A DNA stretch of 64,000 bases from Bacilli bacterium. Lineage in GTDB: Bacteria; Bacillota_I; Bacilli_A; RF39; UBA660. Below the pieces are notes generated by a model. That model ran no database searches, was not told the DNA's origin, and saw only the letters and a list, made by a program, of their open reading frames with translations. Below, piece after piece: positions 7,596 through 17,896 of this stretch. The position numbers were made by a program, and so were the translations under genes. Where the stretch lies: assembly GCA_017544525.1 (NCBI GenBank), contig JAFYEA010000009.1, positions 1 through 64,000 of the forward strand. The letters run 5' to 3'. How positions within the stretch are numbered: the stretch's first letter is position 1; every line of letters begins with the position of its first letter.

Positions 7596-8133
7596 TTTTA
7601 ATCCATTCCTCTTTTAATAAACCTGTTATATATTCATCAACTATTTTACCTGTTGACATACATATATATCTTTTTCTTCTTAAACCTTCTTCTTTATATC
7701 CAAATTTTTGCTGCATTTTAAAAGATTTTTCATTACCTTTAAAAAATCCATTTTCTAATCTTCTTAATCCTAAAACATCAAAAGCATATTTGATTCTAGC
7801 TCCCCATGCTTCTGTACCATAACCTTTTCCTTGATATTTTTCATTAATCCAAATGCCACCATGAGCAGTTCCCTGTATTTTATCAATATTTCTTAATTGA
7901 GTTCCACCTATTACTTTGTTTTCTTCTTTTAATACAATAGCAAAATTTAAATCTTTGCTTTCTAAAGATTTATTTATATAATTTACTGCATCTTTTTTAG
8001 TATATGGATAAGGAACAAAAGCCATCCATTTGCTTACCTCTAAATTATTTAGTCCTTCCACTACGTCATCAGCATCTTCTAGCGTCCACTCCCTTAATAA
8101 TAGTCTAGGTGTTTCAATAATAATCTTATTCAT
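7588..8133 (-). CDS. GNAT-family N-acetyltransferase, RimJ/RimL type
   Basis: A 181-residue protein with the RimJ/RimL layout: IIETPRLLLREWTLEDAD at the N-terminus, GGIWINEKYQGKGYGTEAW (acetyl-CoA loop Q-G-K-G-Y-G) in the middle, and NEKSFKMQQKFGYKEEG near the end. These enzymes acetylate ribosomal-protein N-termini or small amines, and the exact target cannot be told. First gene of a two-gene operon with a second GNAT enzyme. GAAAGGATTGCT precedes the ATG. Confidence 0.88.
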   Translation of the reverse strand: MNKIIIETPRLLLREWTLEDADDVVEGLNNLEVSKWMAFVPYPYTKKDAVNYINKSLESKDLNFAIVLKEENKVIGGTQLRNIDKIQGTAHGGIWINEKYQGKGYGTEAWGARIKYAFDVLGLRRLENGFFKGNEKSFKMQQKFGYKEEGLRRKRYICMSTGKIVDEYITGLLKEEWIKNE

Positions 8134-8172
8134 AATAGCAATCCTTTCTTATTTAATTATAACAATTATAAT

Positions 8173-8204
8173 AAAAAGACAAAAGATTATTCTTCTTTTG
8201 TCTT
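8173..8204 (-). terminator. Intrinsic terminator of the DUF2130 gene
   Basis: Eleven-base-pair stem AAGACAAAAGA / TCTTTTGTCTT (8176-8204), with the stop codon in the loop and a T run after it on the minus strand. The 5' arm also encodes the last residues of the protein. Confidence 0.85.
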
Positions 8205-9386
8205 GTCACTTTTCTTTATTTCTTCAAACATGTTTTGCATAGTTGGATTATTACTAGTTAGCTTTTTAATTGATAAATCTTCTGCTTTATTATTAGCAAG
8301 TCTTAGATTATTTTCGCTAGATACAAGTGCTTCTTTAGTTTTTTGTAAATGATCAATTGTTTTATCAATTTCTTCTATTGCTTTATGAAATTTTTCACTT
8401 GCCAATCTATAATTTCTAGCAAAAGCATCCTTAAATGTATTAATATTTTCTTCAAAATGTGTTATATCTATATTTTGATTTTGAATAAGTGTCAATTCTT
8501 TTCTATATTCTAATGATTTATTAGCTAGATTTCTAATTAATGTAATCAATGGTATAAAGAATTGAGGTCTAATAACATACATCTTATCATATATATGTGA
8601 AACATCAACAATACCATCATTATAATAATCATTATCTATTTCAAGAAGCGATACCAATACTGCATATTCGCAATTTTTTTCTTTTCTATCTTTATCTAAT
8701 TCTTTTAAGAAATCTTCATTTTTGTGTTTAGTTGATGTTTCATCAGCTTCATTTTTCATTTCAAACATAATTGAAACTATTTCATTACCATCTTCATCAT
8801 AATCTCTGAATATAAAATCTCCCTTAGAACCACTCTTAGCATCATTATCCTTTTCAAAATACGCATTTTTAAATAAAGGTCTTAATCTATTAAATTCATT
8901 ACTACAATGTTGTTCTAGAGATTCACCAATCATTTTAGTTGATTGCTTTGCTTTGAAATCTTTATAATATGCTATCTGTTCTTCCTTATCCTTAAGTTTA
9001 TCCTCATATGATTCTTTTATACTGTTTTCTTTTAATTTATACTCTTTGTTCTTTATTTCTAATTCGTTATTCAATGAATTAATTTCTTTGTCTTTTTCAT
9101 TTATTGCTTTTTGTATTTCTAATTTATTTTTAGAGTCTTGTAATTCTATTTGATTTTTTAATTCTTTTATTTCTAATTCTTTTTTATTTATAATTTCATT
9201 TAATTCTTTTTCAATGTTACTTTCAGCTAATTTAATTGAACTTTCTTTATCTTTTTTATATTGTTCTTCTCTTCTATTTATTTCAGTTTCAAATTCTTTG
9301 TCTCTTATTTGTTTTGCTATTGATTCATAATCAGTTTCATTTATTTGAAATACAGTACCACACTTAGGACATTTTATTTCGTTCAT
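8187..9386 (-). CDS. DUF2130 (RmuC-like) coiled-coil nuclease-fold protein
   Basis: A 399-residue protein. The N-terminus has a short CPKCGTVF knuckle (one C-x-x-C only). Residues about 25-150 are a long Glu/Lys-rich coiled coil. Residues 160-330 are the DUF2130 domain ([64 protein letters not shown]). FEMKNE is the probable nuclease-fold active-site strand. RmuC-like proteins limit DNA rearrangement, but biochemical proof for DUF2130 is lacking. An AGGAGGT site precedes the ATG. Confidence 0.85.
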   Translation of the reverse strand: MNEIKCPKCGTVFQINETDYESIAKQIRDKEFETEINRREEQYKKDKESSIKLAESNIEKELNEIINKKELEIKELKNQIELQDSKNKLEIQKAINEKDKEINSLNNELEIKNKEYKLKENSIKESYEDKLKDKEEQIAYYKDFKAKQSTKMIGESLEQHCSNEFNRLRPLFKNAYFEKDNDAKSGSKGDFIFRDYDEDGNEIVSIMFEMKNEADETSTKHKNEDFLKELDKDRKEKNCEYAVLVSLLEIDNDYYNDGIVDVSHIYDKMYVIRPQFFIPLITLIRNLANKSLEYRKELTLIQNQNIDITHFEENINTFKDAFARNYRLASEKFHKAIEEIDKTIDHLQKTKEALVSSENNLRLANNKAEDLSIKKLTSNNPTMQNMFEEIKKSDKTKEE

Positions 9387-9431
9387 AATTATTTACCTCC
9401 TAAAAGTATTTTATCATTTTTACTTCAAAAT

Positions 9432-9452
9432 AAAAAGTAGATTTCTCTACTT
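9432..9452 (-). terminator. Intrinsic terminator of the lipoprotein gene
   Basis: Stem AAGTAGA / TCTACTT (9435-9452) with a TTTC loop and a T run on the minus strand. The stop codon TAG is inside the 5' arm. Confidence 0.8.
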
Positions 9453-10367
9453 GCTTAATGTTTTTAATGAACTCAAACTATATAAATGGCCATCATTAGT
9501 AAATACTAAATCACTATAAACATATTTAATAGAATTCCAATATTTATCTAATACTTCATTCTTAACAAATATTGTTTGGCATTCTACATCTACATACTTT
9601 GTGCATTCTTCAGTTTTTACTTCTTGCAATTCATAATACCCCATATTAGTAATTAGATTATTTATTGTTATTGTATTAGTTTCAATATCTAAGTTTGCAC
9701 TTATATATCTAACATTTCCATAATTAGGTATTGATAACAATTCAACTGATGAAACTATTTTTCCATTACTTTCTATTGTCGTTTTGTATACTTTGTTATC
9801 TGAATTTAAATGATAATATACATAATAGTATTTATATGTTCTATTAATATTTTTATTATATGTTGAGGTACCTAAAATACTTACTATATTATCTTGTTTA
9901 ACAATAATAGCATTTGTATTCGCTCTTGGAATACCAGCACTATTTAAGTTACATTCTATATTATCTGCACCACCTATGGTTGTATACTTACAAACATCTC
10001 CTTCTTCTGTGATAATATACTTCTCATATGAAATTGCTATAACTTTTTTAACTAAAGGATAATTCTCATTTAGTTTACATTGCTCACCATTTGAAAATGT
10101 TTTACCATTAAAAACAACATCATATACTTTTCCATCACTTAGAAACATCCTACTTTGACTATATGAATAATCAAAATATATAATGCTATTATTTTCTAAT
10201 GGTGCACATTTAAACTCATATTGAGATACATCTCTATTAAAACTTTCAACATATTCTGTTAAGGTTGTAGGTTCTTTTTCAGGTTCTTTTTCTTCTTCGG
10301 TTTTTCCACATCCGCTCACTAATAATAAAGCAAAAATAAGAAATACACTTAATACTATTTTTTTCAT
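9447..10367 (-). CDS. Lipoprotein of unknown function
   Basis: A 306-residue lipoprotein. The signal peptide ends in the lipobox LVSGC, with Cys20 as the lipidation site, followed by an acidic linker (KTEEEKEPEKEP). The rest is beta-rich with many Tyr and Asn residues and several Cys, and no domain is recognised. It lies just downstream of an ABC exporter gene but is separated by a terminator, so shared function is possible, not shown. AGAGGTTAAT precedes the ATG. Confidence 0.65.
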   Translation of the reverse strand: MKKIVLSVFLIFALLLVSGCGKTEEEKEPEKEPTTLTEYVESFNRDVSQYEFKCAPLENNSIIYFDYSYSQSRMFLSDGKVYDVVFNGKTFSNGEQCKLNENYPLVKKVIAISYEKYIITEEGDVCKYTTIGGADNIECNLNSAGIPRANTNAIIVKQDNIVSILGTSTYNKNINRTYKYYYVYYHLNSDNKVYKTTIESNGKIVSSVELLSIPNYGNVRYISANLDIETNTITINNLITNMGYYELQEVKTEECTKYVDVECQTIFVKNEVLDKYWNSIKYVYSDLVFTNDGHLYSLSSLKTLSK

Positions 10368-10423
10368 ATTAACCTCTCTATTCTATATTGCAATTATATC
10401 ATATATAATATATAAATTAAATT

Positions 10424-10454
10424 AAAAATAAAAAGTAGATGTAAATCTACTTTT
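10424..10454 (-). terminator. Intrinsic terminator of the ABC transporter gene
   Basis: Ten-base-pair stem AAAAGTAGAT / ATCTACTTTT (10431-10454) followed by TATTTTT on the minus strand. It starts at the stop codon. Confidence 0.85.
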
Positions 10455-13400
10455 ATTCACTTCTAAGCGCTATTACTGGATCTTTCTTAGATGCCATTTT
10501 AGAAGGTATTAAACCAGCTATAACTGTCAATACAACACTGATAATTACAAGCGATATTGCTCCAAATACAGGTAAAGTTGATATACCTTTAATATTTGTT
10601 AACTTATATATAACTATATTAATTGGAATATTTAATAATATAGTTACTCCTATTCCCATAAGACCAGCTACTAATCCTTCAATAAATGTTTCTGCATTAA
10701 ATACTCTTGTAACGTCTTTTTTAGAAGCACCTATAGCTCTTAAAACACCAATTTCCTTTGTTCTCTCTAAAACACTAATATATGTAATAATAGCAATCAT
10801 TATTGAAGACACAACTAATGAGATAGATACAAATGCTATTAATACATAACTAACAGCATTAACTACTTTCTTAACAGAAGACATTAATATACCAGTGGCA
10901 TCAGTATAATTAATTTTTTTATCCTCTTGATTAGAATCTTCCATTTTATTATTATATTTTTCAATAAAATCTAAGAAATTTTCTTTTGAATCAAATGATT
11001 TAAAATATACATTGATATATGTTGGTTCATCTTTATCTTGGTATCCTAATTTTATAAGATTTCCTTTAGCATTAGATTCACCATTATTACTCATCATACT
11101 TGTAATAACTCTTTTTAGTTCATCCTCATCTATATCAATTTGAAATGCCTTAGCTATCTTTTTCTGATCAATATTAAATGCTGTTGATAAGCTACTCATT
11201 AATGTATTTGATAATTTACCTACATTTGTTAATATCTCTTTTTGCATTTTTGCTTCAGTCATTTTTTCTGCCATTGCATTTGTAGCAGCATTTGCTAAAA
11301 CTTGCTCTTTTAGTCCATTAACTGTTGGTTCAACCATTTGAGACATTAATGGTGCCGCTGGATTAGATGGATCTGTCGTAAATGACTGATCACCTTGATA
11401 ATAAGCAGCAATATATCCTTTTAATGCTGAAGTAATTATTGGAATATATGTACTTTCATATACACTTGAAGGTATTACATATTTATTTTCTAAATCCTTT
11501 AACATATTTTTAGTATTTGTTTTAGACATATAATTACTAACTAATGAATCAACACTATTCGTGTCAATAATAGCCACAGGTCCATTATTATTAATATAGT
11601 CATTTAATAGATTTCTAGTAATAGATGCTAATGTATTTCCATAACTTTCTTTAGCCGGTTCAATATCAGCAGTAATAGATGAAGATATATCTTTAGATAT
11701 ACTCTCAATAGATGACTTTAATGATTTCTCATCTATATTAATATTAAATGCACTACTTAATGCATCTTTATCTATATGTATTAAATCATCTAGTCCTAAT
11801 GCTGAAGAATTGTTTTTTTCATCAAAATCTTTGTTTGAAAAAACATCTATATTTTTATTTTTAATTTGTTTTTTTACTATTTCAGTCTTAGATGACTCTT
11901 TAATAATATAATCTATTAATCCAGATGTATAAGATATACTTGTTAATGGCGGTGTTGTTAAAGAATCTTTAGCACTAGCAATACCAACTATTTTTAAATC
12001 TAATGATTTATTATAAACAGAAGTAAAATAATCTTTATCTTCAGTCATATCTTCATATACATCATATTTAGTATTATATTTATATAAACTAGGTGGCATT
12101 ATTAATTTTAATTTAGCTTTCATTAAATCTTCATATGTAAAACTAATAGGTTCATTTTTTATTATAACTGTTTCTCCACTCATCATTTTAGTAATCGCAT
12201 CAGACAATTCTTCCATATCTCTAAAACCTAATGAATATACTAATAATTCAGATATTTCATTTGGTTTTGATAGAATAATCACTAATTCATCATAGCTTTG
12301 TGGCCATCTACCTTCTAACATATCATATGTTTCATCCAAATATTCTTTATCATTAGATAATTCCATAAATATATTAGATTGCATTAATGAAGTAGCATAT
12401 GAACTCATACCCATTGAAAACATTGATTGTGGATTTACTTTATTATATTTATTCTTATACTTTGAATATATAAGAGGCATTACACTATATCCATATTGTA
12501 TTTGTGTAACATCATTTTCAATTAATTTATAATTTGATTCAATATGTTTTTTAAAACTCTTTAAATCATTAGTACTAACACTTGAAAACATCTTTGTCAA
12601 TGTTTGCTTTTCAATTATTTTATTTTTCTTGGCTTTTTCACCTTTTGTATCATCAACCAATGATAAAAATAAACTAGTCATATCCGCTGTTTCTTCAGTT
12701 ATTTGTAATGGATAAGAAGATAATGTATCTTCTTGAATTTGATTTATATAGTCTTGAAATCCAGTTGATAAAGAAAGAATAAGAGCAATTCCAATAATAC
12801 CTATTGAGCCTGCAAATGCGGTTAATATAGTTCTTCCTTTTTTAGTCATTAAGTTATTTAAAGATAGACTTAATGCTGTTAAAAATCCCATAGATGTTTT
12901 CTTCGTTTTATAAGATTCTTCTTCTAAATTATTCTTAGTATTTACTTTTCCGTCATAAGGGTTAGAATCATCAATTATTTGTCCATCTTTTAACTCAATA
13001 ATTCTAGTAGAATAAAGATTTGCTAATTCAGGATTATGAGTGACCATAATTACTAATTTATCTTTTGCTACTTCTTTAATTATCTCCATTATTTGAGTAC
13101 TTGTTTCAGAGTCTAAAGCTCCAGTTGGTTCATCAGCAAGTAATATATCTGGATTGTTTACAAGAGCTCTAGCAATTGCTACCCTTTGCATTTGTCCACC
13201 AGATAATTGACTAGGTCTTTTATTTATATGCTTTTCAAGTCCTACTTTTATAAGAGCTTCTTTAGCTCTTCTTTTCCTTTCTTTATCTGAAACTCCAGAT
13301 AAAGTTAAAGCAAGTTCTACATTAGCTAGAACACTTTGATGTGGAATTAAATTATAACTTTGAAAAACAAAACCTATTCTATGATTTCTATATGAATCCC

Positions 13401-13629
13401 AATCTCTATCTTTATAGTTTTTAGTACTTACTTCATTTATTACTAAATCACCTTTATCATAATGATCTAAACCACCAATTATATTCAATAATGTGGTTTT
13501 TCCACTTCCAGAGGGACCTAATATAGCAGCAAATTCATTTTTTCTAAAACAAACACTTACTCTATCTAATGCTTTTTGACTATAGTCATTCGTTTTATAC
13601 TCTTTAGTGATTTTTTTAAGTTCAAGCAT
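10453..13629 (-). CDS. ABC transporter, fused ATPase-permease, MacB/FtsX type
   Basis: A 1058-residue single-chain half-transporter. Residues 1-235 are the ATPase: Walker A GPSGSGKTT (38-46), signature LSGGQMQRVAIARAL, Walker B ILLADEPTGAL, His-loop VTHNPE. The first membrane helix follows near residues 263-285. A very large extracytoplasmic region (about 290-900) comes next, then three C-terminal helices with the FtsX signature (ERTKEIGVLRAIGASKKDV). MacB-type proteins work as mechanotransmitters or exporters of peptides and lipoproteins. The external domain is much larger than in MacB, as in large Gram-positive YtrF/BceB-like systems. AAGGAGGGAG precedes the ATG. No two-component system is next to it. 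Confidence 0.9.
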   Translation of the reverse strand: MLELKKITKEYKTNDYSQKALDRVSVCFRKNEFAAILGPSGSGKTTLLNIIGGLDHYDKGDLVINEVSTKNYKDRDWDSYRNHRIGFVFQSYNLIPHQSVLANVELALTLSGVSDKERKRRAKEALIKVGLEKHINKRPSQLSGGQMQRVAIARALVNNPDILLADEPTGALDSETSTQIMEIIKEVAKDKLVIMVTHNPELANLYSTRIIELKDGQIIDDSNPYDGKVNTKNNLEEESYKTKKTSMGFLTALSLSLNNLMTKKGRTILTAFAGSIGIIGIALILSLSTGFQDYINQIQEDTLSSYPLQITEETADMTSLFLSLVDDTKGEKAKKNKIIEKQTLTKMFSSVSTNDLKSFKKHIESNYKLIENDVTQIQYGYSVMPLIYSKYKNKYNKVNPQSMFSMGMSSYATSLMQSNIFMELSNDKEYLDETYDMLEGRWPQSYDELVIILSKPNEISELLVYSLGFRDMEELSDAITKMMSGETVIIKNEPISFTYEDLMKAKLKLIMPPSLYKYNTKYDVYEDMTEDKDYFTSVYNKSLDLKIVGIASAKDSLTTPPLTSISYTSGLIDYIIKESSKTEIVKKQIKNKNIDVFSNKDFDEKNNSSALGLDDLIHIDKDALSSAFNINIDEKSLKSSIESISKDISSSITADIEPAKESYGNTLASITRNLLNDYINNNGPVAIIDTNSVDSLVSNYMSKTNTKNMLKDLENKYVIPSSVYESTYIPIITSALKGYIAAYYQGDQSFTTDPSNPAAPLMSQMVEPTVNGLKEQVLANAATNAMAEKMTEAKMQKEILTNVGKLSNTLMSSLSTAFNIDQKKIAKAFQIDIDEDELKRVITSMMSNNGESNAKGNLIKLGYQDKDEPTYINVYFKSFDSKENFLDFIEKYNNKMEDSNQEDKKINYTDATGILMSSVKKVVNAVSYVLIAFVSISLVVSSIMIAIITYISVLERTKEIGVLRAIGASKKDVTRVFNAETFIEGLVAGLMGIGVTILLNIPINIVIYKLTNIKGISTLPVFGAISLVIISVVLTVIAGLIPSKMASKKDPVIALRSE

Positions 13630-13680
13630 GCCACTCCCTCCTTCGTTAGTATTATATCATTAATTGTATTTTAAATAAAC

Positions 13681-13709
13681 AAAAAATATGTGAATAACTC
13701 ACATATTTT
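13681..13709 (-). terminator. Intrinsic terminator ending the eight-gene operon
   Basis: Eleven-base-pair stem AAAATATGTGA / TCACATATTTT (13683-13709) with a T run on the minus strand. It overlaps the Nudix stop codon and marks the 3' end of the operon that begins at 20202. Confidence 0.85.
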
Positions 13710-14181
13710 ATTTTAAGTCATTTACTACTATTGCCTCAAATTTATTTGATTTAGCAATATCCCTTAAAACTACAGGTAATAAATTTGCTTCGCCTAATTT
13801 ATCTTTCTTTACCCATTTATAATAACTTGCTTTAGAATCTTGATTTTTCATTTCATCTTTAAATCTCTTATCCCCTGATTCTACTTTTAATCTATATAAG
13901 AAATATAATTCATGATATTTTTTATCATCAAATTCGAAGAAATTTTCTATTATAGCTCTCATACTTACTTCTTCTTTTTTTATTTTGAATCCCATTTCTT
14001 CATATATTTCTCTTTTTAAAGCTTCAAAACTACTTTCTAATGTTTTTACTCTTCCACCAGGTAAAGTAACAAAATCAATTTCTGGATTTACTTCTACTAA
14101 TACTTTTCCTCTCTTTTCAATTAATAAACCTGCACGATAATTAAACTTTACATTATCAATCATTACTGATAAATCTTTCAT
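13708..14181 (-). CDS. Nudix hydrolase
   Basis: A 157-residue Nudix-fold pyrophosphohydrolase. The Nudix box is complete: GG-R-V-x4-E-x7-REIYEEMGF, about residues 41-64, beginning at LPGGRV. The C-terminal half carries WVKKDKLGEANLLP. Substrates of this family are nucleoside diphosphates linked to another group, and the specific one cannot be told. It is the last gene of the operon and overlaps the P-loop gene by 4 nt (ATGA), so it is translationally coupled. In this setting it may clean up or activate a nucleotide intermediate, which is inference. Confidence 0.9.
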   Translation of the reverse strand: MKDLSVMIDNVKFNYRAGLLIEKRGKVLVEVNPEIDFVTLPGGRVKTLESSFEALKREIYEEMGFKIKKEEVSMRAIIENFFEFDDKKYHELYFLYRLKVESGDKRFKDEMKNQDSKASYYKWVKKDKLGEANLLPVVLRDIAKSNKFEAIVVNDLK

Positions 14182-14681
14182 TTTTTACCTCCTAAAACAT
14201 TTAATATATCTTTATACCCACTTACATTATAAACTTTAGATTTATAGTTTTCAAGTAAGTTAGATATATCTTTTTTATATTTAGTGTTATATTTAATATT
14301 CCACTTTAATAAATTCATAACACTTTTAAAAGTCTCTTTAAAATAACTTTTTTCTAACCCCAATTTTCTTCTAATACTTCTTCTAATTATCCTAAATTGT
14401 TGAATTATTAATGGTGTTTTTAAGTAAAAAATATAATCACATTTTTTAAAAGAAGAATTACACCACTTATAATACACACCTTCTAATATTATATTATCTT
14501 TTTTTAATGATTCCTTTAACATTTTCTCTTTTTCTTTAGGATCTCTTTTTTGACTTATGCCATTTATATTAACCCACTCAAACTTATCTAAATCAACTAT
14601 ACTTAATTTATGTGATTTACTTAATTCCTTTGATATATATGTTTTTCCAGCGCCAGATCCACCTATAATATGTATTCTCAT
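14178..14681 (-). CDS. P-loop nucleotide kinase-like protein (FlaR / topology-modulation type)
   Basis: A 167-residue P-loop NTPase of the adenylate-kinase-like group. The Walker A motif GGSGAGKTYISKEL is at about 8-21, followed by VDLDKFEW, and ILEGVYYKW in the Walker B or lid area. Such proteins are often annotated as DNA topology modulation protein FlaR, but sequence better supports a small-molecule kinase fold. Its phosphate acceptor is unknown. It sits between the glycosyltransferase (2-nt gap) and the Nudix gene (4-nt overlap). AGAGGTAAAT precedes the ATG. Confidence 0.75.
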   Translation of the reverse strand: MRIHIIGGSGAGKTYISKELSKSHKLSIVDLDKFEWVNINGISQKRDPKEKEKMLKESLKKDNIILEGVYYKWCNSSFKKCDYIFYLKTPLIIQQFRIIRRSIRRKLGLEKSYFKETFKSVMNLLKWNIKYNTKYKKDISNLLENYKSKVYNVSGYKDILNVLGGKK

Positions 14682-14683
14682 AT

Positions 14684-15964
14684 TTACCTCTCAGTTTTAT
14701 ATTTATTTTTTATAGTATTTTTACCCAATACTGATCTAATAACATTAATAATTGGACCAAATGAATGAATAAAATAGAATGTTATAGGTAATTCTAAGAT
14801 AGGAAATCTAAATTTATCATTTGTTTCTTTAACTATTTGCTTGTATGATAAATAATTAAATAATAATAAATTTAAATAATTAATAATTATTACATAAAGA
14901 ATACCATAAATACCAAATAACTTATATGATACATAAGAATATAATATAAATAGTATATAAACCGCGCTTATCCAATATATAGCATGTAAGAACAATTTAA
15001 AACAAATAATAAATAGATTAATAAAATCTTTTATACTTTTATTATAAATATTTCTTTCATATCTAACATTCTTAGTATTAGTTATTATTCTTTTTAAATA
15101 ATTAAATGACATCTTAGGACCATTATACCAAACAGATTGTTGTTTAATATATACTCTAGCATTAGGTGCAAATTCTGCTTCCTCTAAATATGGCATTGGT
15201 ATAATATTATATTTTTTATAATTTAAAATTACGCCTAAGAATTCATCCTCATTAATTGTATCTTCTGGAAAATAACCGCAATCTTTAATGCAACTTGCTT
15301 TCATATAAAGACCATGCCCTATTACGTAATTCATTTTTTTAAATAAAGCACTTTTTCCTAATTTTAGATTACATCTTCCAGCTTCAAAAATATAGCTCCA
15401 TCTATTTTGCCATGAAATAGCTCCATTTAATAAAATATTACCATTATATTTAAAATATGAATAACTTTGAATACATGTTCTTTCATCAATGTTATTTTTA
15501 ACAAATTCTATATGTTCTTTAGTTATTTGACCATCTGCATTATGAATACCAAATATATAATTTGATTTATCTATTTTGTTTAAGTATTCAAGTCCATAAT
15601 TTAATTGAGTAGCCATTGTCCCATCTTTAATATCGCATTTTATCAATTTAATATAATCATATAGTTTTTCTCTTTTAATTTTATTTTCTATTATCTTATG
15701 AGTTTTATTACTTTTTTCCTTTACCGTTGTTATTATTATTGTCTTAATATTAGTTTCTTTAGATAATTTATAAAACCTATCTACCATCACTTCCGCTATT
15801 TTTTCTTCTTTATAAACTGGTAATAGAATATACATATTACTTTTATCTTTATGTAGTTTTTTCTTTTTGTTTTTAAAAGCATTCTTAGCACTGAAGTAAT
15901 TAATAATATTACATAAGAAATCTATTAAAACAATAACAGTAATTATTATAAATATTACTTTCAT
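14684..15964 (-). CDS. Membrane glycosyltransferase, family 2
   Basis: A protein of about 426 residues. The N-terminal membrane helix (VIFIIITVIVLIDFL) is followed by a GT-A domain beginning MYILLPVYKEEKIAEVMV. A probable sugar-nucleotide metal motif is HNADGQ, and an acceptor-region motif is INEDEF. Two or more C-terminal membrane helices follow (about residues 325-400). It resembles processive or lipid-linked GT2 enzymes. Donor and acceptor are unknown. I chose the ATG at 15964 with GAGGTG just upstream, rather than a TTG four codons earlier. It starts 1 nt after the ATP-grasp stop, so it is part of the same transcript. Confidence 0.8.
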   Translation of the reverse strand: MKVIFIIITVIVLIDFLCNIINYFSAKNAFKNKKKKLHKDKSNMYILLPVYKEEKIAEVMVDRFYKLSKETNIKTIIITTVKEKSNKTHKIIENKIKREKLYDYIKLIKCDIKDGTMATQLNYGLEYLNKIDKSNYIFGIHNADGQITKEHIEFVKNNIDERTCIQSYSYFKYNGNILLNGAISWQNRWSYIFEAGRCNLKLGKSALFKKMNYVIGHGLYMKASCIKDCGYFPEDTINEDEFLGVILNYKKYNIIPMPYLEEAEFAPNARVYIKQQSVWYNGPKMSFNYLKRIITNTKNVRYERNIYNKSIKDFINLFIICFKLFLHAIYWISAVYILFILYSYVSYKLFGIYGILYVIIINYLNLLLFNYLSYKQIVKETNDKFRFPILELPITFYFIHSFGPIINVIRSVLGKNTIKNKYKTER

Positions 15965-15965
15965 A

Positions 15966-16919
15966 TTACACCTCAATAAAATCAGATTTTAAATATCTAG
16001 TCATAAATAATTTATCATTAATTTTATATTTATAATCATTCTTTTTACCTATTAATAAATTAACAATCCATTTATCAATCGGAACACCTGCTTCAATTGA
16101 TAAATCTGTACCTCCGCCAAACCTACAATGCATATCAATAACATAAGGTATATTATTTTTTAGTATAACCTGTATATTTATAGGCCCAAGCACTTTAAGT
16201 GAATCTGCTACCTTTTCACCTATTTCAATCAACTTCTTATCAAGACAAATTGAAGCTTCAACAACTTCTGCATCTCTTACTTTTACTCTTTTTCTAGGCA
16301 CTACCACTCTAGTTATTTCGTCAAAAAAAGCATCTATAGTATATTGTTCTCCTTCAATAAATTCTTGAATAATAGCGTTAGGTACCTTTTTATAAAATAT
16401 TTCTAATTCTTCTTTATTATCTGCTTTAAAAATATTAAGATTTCCTGCCCCATTATATGGTTTAACTATAACTGGATAACCACAATCACTATTATAAAAA
16501 TCTTTTAAATTATAGTATGTTTTTGGAGTAGGAATATTATATGTTTTACAAAATTCATTTGTTTTTACTTTATTAAAGCAAGCATCAATTTGCTCTTTAT
16601 TTGGTAAAAGAATTTTAATATTTAAATCTTTTAACTTTTTTCTCATTTTATGAAATATATAAAAATCTTTGTTATTCCATAAGAATATATATTTAATATT
16701 TTCTTTTTTAACAAATTTAATAAATGTATCAACAAAATTCTCATCTTCAATTGGAGGTAATACACTAAATTTATCAGCATAATATCCAACCGGATCTAAA
16801 TTGTCAGTATCTGTTAAATAAATACCTATGTTTAAATCTAATGATTTTAAATATTCTTTTATTTTATTAACAATATATACTCTTCTTCTTCCGTTAAATA
16901 ATAAAACATATTCCATCAT
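15966..16919 (-). CDS. ATP-grasp ligase
   Basis: A 317-residue ATP-grasp enzyme of the carbamoyl-phosphate-synthase-like group. There is a Rossmann-like N-terminal domain (FNGRRRVYIV), then the ATP-grasp fold with CGYPVIVKPYNGAGN as the Lys and glycine-loop motif, IIQEFIEGEQYTIDAF, and a metal-binding end VIDMHCRFGGGTD. ATP-grasp enzymes join a carboxylate, via an acyl phosphate, to an amine or thiol. In an operon with a radical SAM enzyme and an HPr-kinase-like protein it probably makes an amide bond, but the substrates are unknown. It overlaps the kinase-like gene by 4 nt (ATGA). Confidence 0.85.
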   Translation of the reverse strand: MMEYVLLFNGRRRVYIVNKIKEYLKSLDLNIGIYLTDTDNLDPVGYYADKFSVLPPIEDENFVDTFIKFVKKENIKYIFLWNNKDFYIFHKMRKKLKDLNIKILLPNKEQIDACFNKVKTNEFCKTYNIPTPKTYYNLKDFYNSDCGYPVIVKPYNGAGNLNIFKADNKEELEIFYKKVPNAIIQEFIEGEQYTIDAFFDEITRVVVPRKRVKVRDAEVVEASICLDKKLIEIGEKVADSLKVLGPINIQVILKNNIPYVIDMHCRFGGGTDLSIEAGVPIDKWIVNLLIGKKNDYKYKINDKLFMTRYLKSDFIEV

Positions 16920-17893
16920 GATTCAATCACTCTTTTCATTTCTTTAATGTTTTCTTTAGAAATTGATCTTCCATATTCAATTTCATATATATTTGCATTA
17001 CTCAACATATGTATTAGTTTTACTATTAATTGTTCCCTATCTACTAATCTTCTATCATATTCATTCACCCATAAATACGGTCTAACATCGTCTTGAAAAT
17101 TCATCAATTGACTTTCAATTATTTTCATTGATTCAGTATAATTCATCTCATTTATATTAAATGAACCATTTATATTAAATTTAGGAAATATAATATTTCT
17201 AACTAAAACGTTATTTTTAATATCTAAATTAAATTCTTTTAAAAAATCTTTTAAATTAATTGTTCTTTTTTCTTCTAAATTTTTATATTCTTTATTATCA
17301 AATCTACTCATAGTACCATTAGCTATTCTAACTGGAATTATTGATGCCATTGCTTTATTATTAATTATTCCTACTAAATCATTAGATACATAATCATAAT
17401 CAGTGTTCATTAATAATTCCATTAACAATGTTGTTTTTCCAGCACCAGGTCTACCAATTAGAAGACTAGAATCATTATTCTTAGCAAAAGCAGCACTATG
17501 AATTAATAAATTATTTTTTAATATAAATCCTTCATATATTGCTTCTCTTATTAAATATACAACATGGTTTTTTGAAAAGTCTGTATTTCCTACTATTACA
17601 AATCGATTTCCATTATGTATTATTATAGAATTATCATCTATTAAATATATAGTATCTTTATCAACAATTCTATCTTTATATTCTTCACCATAAAATCTAA
17701 TAATATTATTCTTTCTTAATTTATTACTTAAACTCATATATTCTTTAGGATCTTTTATATAAGTTACAAAATATTTATATGAACTGCTATCTAATAATGG
17801 TAATTCATAAACACAATTATCAACAAATTTTATTACATCCTCTTCAGCAGTAACTTCTATAGAAGCGTTTAATATGTTATATATTTTTTTCAT
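16916..17893 (-). CDS. HPr-kinase-like phosphotransferase
   Basis: A 325-residue protein. Residues about 120-290 resemble the HPr kinase/phosphorylase fold: LLIHSAAF, then the P-loop LLIGRPGAGKTTLL and YDYVSNDLVG. The N-terminal 120 residues are unassigned beta-rich sequence. Members fused or clustered this way occur in peptide-modification loci, where they phosphorylate small molecules or peptides rather than HPr. It is therefore not the catabolite-control HprK. Its target here is unknown. GGAGGTAAAAT precedes the ATG, 3 nt after the phosphatase gene. Confidence 0.75.
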   Translation of the reverse strand: MKKIYNILNASIEVTAEEDVIKFVDNCVYELPLLDSSSYKYFVTYIKDPKEYMSLSNKLRKNNIIRFYGEEYKDRIVDKDTIYLIDDNSIIIHNGNRFVIVGNTDFSKNHVVYLIREAIYEGFILKNNLLIHSAAFAKNNDSSLLIGRPGAGKTTLLMELLMNTDYDYVSNDLVGIINNKAMASIIPVRIANGTMSRFDNKEYKNLEEKRTINLKDFLKEFNLDIKNNVLVRNIIFPKFNINGSFNINEMNYTESMKIIESQLMNFQDDVRPYLWVNEYDRRLVDREQLIVKLIHMLSNANIYEIEYGRSISKENIKEMKRVIES

Positions 17894-17896
17894 ATT